From: Coenobita brevimanus
Taxonomy: Eukaryota; Arthropoda; Malacostraca; Decapoda; Coenobitidae
Direction of reading: 5' to 3'
Assembly: GCA_032717465.1 (NCBI GenBank)
Contig: CM064697.1
Coordinates: 6,019,033 to 6,083,032, forward strand
DNA: 64,000 nt
The translations under genes were made by a program, and so were the position numbers. Below are positions 60,401 through 64,000 of this stretch, in pieces. Each line of letters begins with the position of its first letter. Within the stretch, counting starts at the first letter, position 1. The notes under the pieces were generated by a model, which saw nothing but the letters and a program-made list of their open reading frames with translations, was not told where the DNA came from and did no database searches.

Positions 60401-61205
60401 TGGCGGAGTTCCCAAGCCAGACGACTCCATGAATGAATGATCCCTGAAGGCCCATCAGTTATATTTTTCATTTTTTTTTTTTTTTCTCACCCTCCCTCCT
60501 CTTTACTTTTCCTGTCTCCTCCTCCTTTCCTTCTGACTCTGCCTTCTCCTTTCTTCTGAATCTGCATCTTATTAATCTCTTTTATTTTTCTTCTGTTACT
60601 GGATTAGTTAATTAATTAATTTATTATTGTTTTTCTATTCACCTCTGTTCATCCCTGACCATAGATTTAGCGAATAATAGGCAAGTATCTTAGTTTACAT
60701 TATTCACTGATCTGCGGAAAAATAGCTGGTGGTGGAGACTTGGTATGCATGAGAAATAATATTTTTTTTTCTTTTTTTTTGGGGGTAATCTGAAATTTTG
60801 CTCTGACATTAACTGCGATGCCGAGGTAAAAAAAAAAAAAAAAAAAATTCAGAGACTACTTTCGTCAACTCTAGACTGAAGGCTGGACAAAAAAAGTTCG
60901 CTAAGTGTTTTGCAGAGTTTATGGATATTCTCGTTTTATTGTCTTCTACGTTTATTTCCGGTGTAGTTAAAGTAGGAGCCATTTCTCTGTCTTATCAGGC
61001 CGTTTTCTACCTTTGTCAGGTACTCAGCCTTCACAATGCCAACAGAAGGTCATAGGTGGGGTAGTAGTAGTACTAGTACTGGTAGTGGGCGGGGCGGGGC
61101 GGAGTGGAGTGGAGTAAGATAGTGTGGGGGCAGAAAAGCTTTTGGCGTTGAGTGGTGGGACGAGGAGAGGGACTTAGGTGCGTAGCAAAATGGGAAAAGC
61201 AAATG
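60401..61205. other. Mixed region with homopolymers
   Basis: Contains a T run near 60471-60485, TTAATTAATTAAT at 60608-60621, A20 at 60828-60847 and G-rich short repeats (GTAGTAGTA, GGGGC, GGAGT) at 61060-61120. No gene supported. Confidence 0.45.
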
Positions 61206-61247
61206 TTAACCTTTTTAGGGCATATGTTAACCTTTTGAGGGCAATGG
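61206..61247. repeat. 21-bp tandem duplication
   Basis: TTAACCTTTTTAGGGCATATG and TTAACCTTTTGAGGGCAATGG start at 61206 and 61227. Confidence 0.85.
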
Positions 61248-61486
61248 TGTCTTGCTTGGTTTGCCCTGGCAACCTCCAAACTGTTCTATGCTCATTGGGG
61301 AAGACCTCTTGAACTGAAGGAACTAACGAAGGCTGTAACTCCTCTAGTAATTCAGAGCGATCTCTTATTGAAGGGGCTATTGAAGGATCCATCAGAATCT
61401 CGAAGTTCGAAAAATTCCTCCTAAGTTTAATCGAATCTTTTGAGAGTAGTACTATTTAACAAGACATCATCGTAGTGAAGGGTTAA
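61227..61486. mobile_element. Probable MITE-like TTAA element
   Basis: Ends CATCGTAGTGAAGGGTTAA (TTAA at 61483-61486), closely matching the right ends of the copies at 6813 and 19334. The left end TTAACCTTTTGAGGGC at 61227 is plausible but less similar, and the span (260 bp) is longer than other copies, so an internal insertion or a wrong left boundary is possible. Confidence 0.45.
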
Positions 61487-62090
61487 GTGGCTGGACGAAG
61501 TGGAAATGGGTTGAACGATGTGTGGTCAAAGCTGTTTGTGGTGAAGCAGGATGGGGTTAGTGGTGTGGGGAAATAAAATGGCGGAAGAGGGCGGAACGGG
61601 GTAAAGACAGGTGAGGGGAGGGGTGGGGATGTTGTAAAGTGGGAGGGGAAGGTTAATGTAAAGGTGAGGTGGAATAAGCGGGGGTGGGGAAGAGTGAAGG
61701 TGCAACAGGGCGGGACGGGGAAAAGATGGGTTGGGGAAGGGTTGAGAATGTTTGAAAAGGGGAGGGAAGGTGAGAGGGAGGTGGAATAGCAGTGGTGGGT
61801 ATGAAAAGGGATGGGAAGGTGGAGGCAAGGTAGATTGTGGGTCCTGAGACGAAGGGATGTGGAAGAGAGTGGAACAGGGTATGTACTGTATGTGTATATG
61901 CTCGTATGTATTGTTGCGGTCGCCTTGCACACGAAGGACGGGTGGTGGAGGAAAGGGTGGAGAGTCTGTAATGTAGGAGGGAAGGTTAGTGGAAATGTAA
62001 GGAGGGAAGAGCAGGAATGGGGACGAAGGTGGGCGAAGGAAGGTGGAGAGGCAAGATGGGTCAGGGTAAGAGAAGGGGAAGGTTGGTTAA
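61487..62090. repeat. Purine-rich block with GTGGGGAAG-type degenerate repeat
   Basis: G-rich + strand with recurring GGAACGGGGTAAAGACAGG (61592), GGGACGGGGAAAAGATGGG (61713) and GGGATGGGAAGGTGG (61808), roughly 95-121 bp apart, indicating diverged tandem units. Minus frames rich in Pro/Ser/Leu/His are by-products. Confidence 0.55.
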
Positions 62091-63060
62091 CTCAATGGCT
62101 GCGAACTACGAACATTTGAGTCACTCTTACGTCTAATGATTAATTTTAAATTACCTCGAATATATTTACCTCATATTATATCTATCTGTCTATCTGTAGT
62201 TATTTTTTTCTATTCTGTTCTATTGCCAGACGCCTTAATCCCGTAAGGGGTGGCCACAAATTAATCGCCTCCATGTCGCTCTCCCCCGCCATTTCACTTC
62301 CCTGCTCCCAGCTCACACCGCCCTCTCATATACCTCCACTCCATCCCTCCATCTCATCCTTGGCCTCCCCCTCCCTCTCCTTCCCTCCACGTCACTCACG
62401 TACACTCTCCTCGTCAGTCTCTCACTCCATCCTCTCCACATGCCTCTCCATTCACCTTTTTGCCTAGAATAAATAGCTTGTATCTTATTCCATCTAACGC
62501 CAGGTGAGTTTTAGCTCCCAGAAAGCAACTTGTCATCGATTAAAACTGTTTCGAGTAAGGCTGTATTTTGGCCCAAAAGTTAAGGTAAACGTCAGAAGCT
62601 CTCAGTTTGCTTAAAGAAATCCACCGAAGGAAAAAGGTTATAAAGTCTGTTTCATTTTGGCAAAGAATTCCGAATTCCGAATTCACAGTATTCCAGGTAA
62701 ATGCAGACGATTTCATTTAGCTGGGAGGAAACCATGTTGGGCAAAGGGTTAATGTGAGTTGGTGTAGTGGAGCGCGGCACCAGCACGCTCCAATGATCAA
62801 GCACAATGCCCCAATATTACTAATGGCCTTTTAAACGGCCGCCCCACACCCGCCGCCACACTGTTGCTGCCGACGGGGTGAGATGTTGTCTGTCCCGTGG
62901 TGTATTGTTTCCATGCCTGTACCACCGTTGTGTGGGAGGAAGACAGTCAAAACGAAGAACTGAATATAGATGGAAAGAAACGAAGGTAATTTGTAAGAAC
63001 TGCAAGATAAACAAGGAAAGGACGATCCGGAGAACTGAAATTGATAAAGTGGAGAACTAA
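62091..63060. other. Mixed region
   Basis: 62270-62460 is a C-rich pyrimidine tract. 62480-62760 is unique and ends with GGCAAAGGGTTAATG (about 62744), resembling a right end of the TTAA family without a convincing left end. A triple GAATTCC repeat is at 62665-62684. Confidence 0.45.
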
Positions 63061-63830
63061 AGATAAGTGACGAGAAGAAAGTAAACAGAGGGAATGGAAA
63101 ATGAATACTGAGAATGGAAAAGACATGTGGAGTTGGGTATGAAGGAATAGGACGTGATATACTGTCTCTTGTTATATTGTTTCCATGTTTATGCTACCCG
63201 TGTGAGGATGTGGAGGAGGGGATGTGGAGAGAAGCTAGGGAGGAAGAGGAATGTATAGGAAAGCCAACAGAATAAATATGTAAGGTAAAAAGGAGTTAAT
63301 AGAAATGACGGATAAGATGGTACCCCGTATTATATTGTTTTCGAGTCTAGTGAGATGTGTGGGAGGATAACAGTAAATAGGAAGAATTGAATTTAGGTAG
63401 GGTGAGTTGAAAATAATCGGGAAGAGAAAAACGAGAAAAGAAGAATGAGTATAGAGGAGGAAGGGCTATTAAGAGAAGGAAATGAAAGTGAAATGAGCAA
63501 ATTGAGAAGCTGGTCTGTTTTGCATCGTTTCCCTCCGTAGCACTGGTGTGGGGCCGGTGGATAATTAGAGGAAGGTGGTTGATGAATAGAAAAAAAAGGG
63601 GGGAGGGGAGCAGCAGCAGGGAGAACGATGGAGAGGGAAAGCGAAATGTATAGGGAGAGAAAATGTATGGGAAGAAAGCGAAAAGGAAGAAAGGAAAATC
63701 AGATAAAGATTGGGTAAAGAAAATGAACAGATAGCGAGTGAAATGGGATAATAAACAGAAGGAACATCCATGACAAGATAAAGAGAAAAGAAAAGGAATA
63801 AGGAGAAAGAACAAGATGACTCCATTGATA
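63061..63830. other. Purine-rich block with diverged repeats
   Basis: TATTGTTTCCATG-CT occurs near 62904 and 63176, and TATTGTTTTCGAGTCTAG near 63333, each followed by GTGTG-GAGGA and a G+A-rich stretch, giving units of roughly 155-270 bp. The minus Phe/Ser/Leu-rich frames are compositional. Confidence 0.5.
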
Positions 63831-64000
63831 GCCTCACCCACCTTAACATCTTTGTTTTTGGACACCCAAGAAGCACACCACACTCACCTCAGACACCCCC
63901 CACGACATGCCATAAACACATACCACACACACCACCAACATCCCCTACCCTTCAGCGCTTCCCTAATCATGTGTGACACACATAAATCTCTATAGTTGCA
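63831..64000. other. C+A-rich window end
   Basis: A+C-rich sequence with ACACACC words running to the window edge. No feature recognised. Confidence 0.4.

Noticed and set aside
60608..60621. Homeodomain site cluster TTAATTAATTAAT
   Set aside because: It is a simple TTAA repeat in AT-rich sequence; motif matches are expected by chance.

Overview
This window looks like non-coding DNA from a large eukaryotic genome, most likely a decapod crustacean. The grounds are the very dense and long (CA)n, (GA)n and (TA)n microsatellites, tRNA-derived SINE-like elements, and several copies of a short TTAA-ended inverted-repeat element whose ends (TTAACCC..., with a CAGTAC or CACTAC core) resemble, from memory and unverified, a repeat common in crab genomes. 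There are no bacterial operons, ribosome binding sites, CRISPR arrays or prokaryotic mobile elements. I found no protein-coding gene I can defend. Nearly all long open frames are by-products of simple sequence: Ser/Pro/Leu/Phe-rich peptides where the + strand is pyrimidine-rich, Arg/Glu/Lys/Gly-rich peptides where it is purine-rich, and Cys-Val or His-Thr runs over (GT)n/(CA)n.

The layout alternates between two kinds of sequence. (1) Long strand-asymmetric blocks of 0.3-2 kb. C+T-rich + strand: about 1650-3640, 4740-5560, 10140-11210, 13540-14175, 17370-18060, 28500-29540, 34660-35730, 37370-38110, 40010-42560, 49740-50035, 51480-52050 and 54950-55305. G+A-rich + strand: about 3640-3960, 14315-15480, 16140-16530, 21690-22560, 23940-25125, 26000-26870, 47140-47715, 48080-48900, 52090-54560, 55610-56900, 57415-58850, 59390-59880, 61480-62090 and 63060-63830. 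Many contain diverged tandem repeats with units of about 20 to 160 bp. (2) Compositionally mixed, moderately AT-rich segments between them, which hold the transposon remnants and a few stretches that look like they could be conserved non-coding elements.

The best-supported discrete features are: about 25 microsatellites and homopolymers; a 24-bp minisatellite of about 26 copies at 18351-18983, open in frame on both strands; an approximately 120-bp purine-rich satellite at 24340-25115; clean tandem duplications near 42128, 53123 and 60151; four tRNA-derived SINE-like elements (30650, 31405, 34255 minus, 42657 minus); seven TTAA/CTAA-ended MITE-like elements (6604, 9627, 17194, 19128, 20429, 47717, 61227); and a perfect 13-bp hairpin at 31342-31372.

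No genes act together here, because none is supported. The window is most plausibly intergenic DNA or part of a very large intron. Three weak exon-like or ORF-like stretches (9959-10139, 40572-40716, 50949-51434 minus) are listed at low confidence so they can be tested. I did not find a new biological system. The most interesting features are the TTAA element family and the kilobase-scale purine/pyrimidine strand asymmetry.
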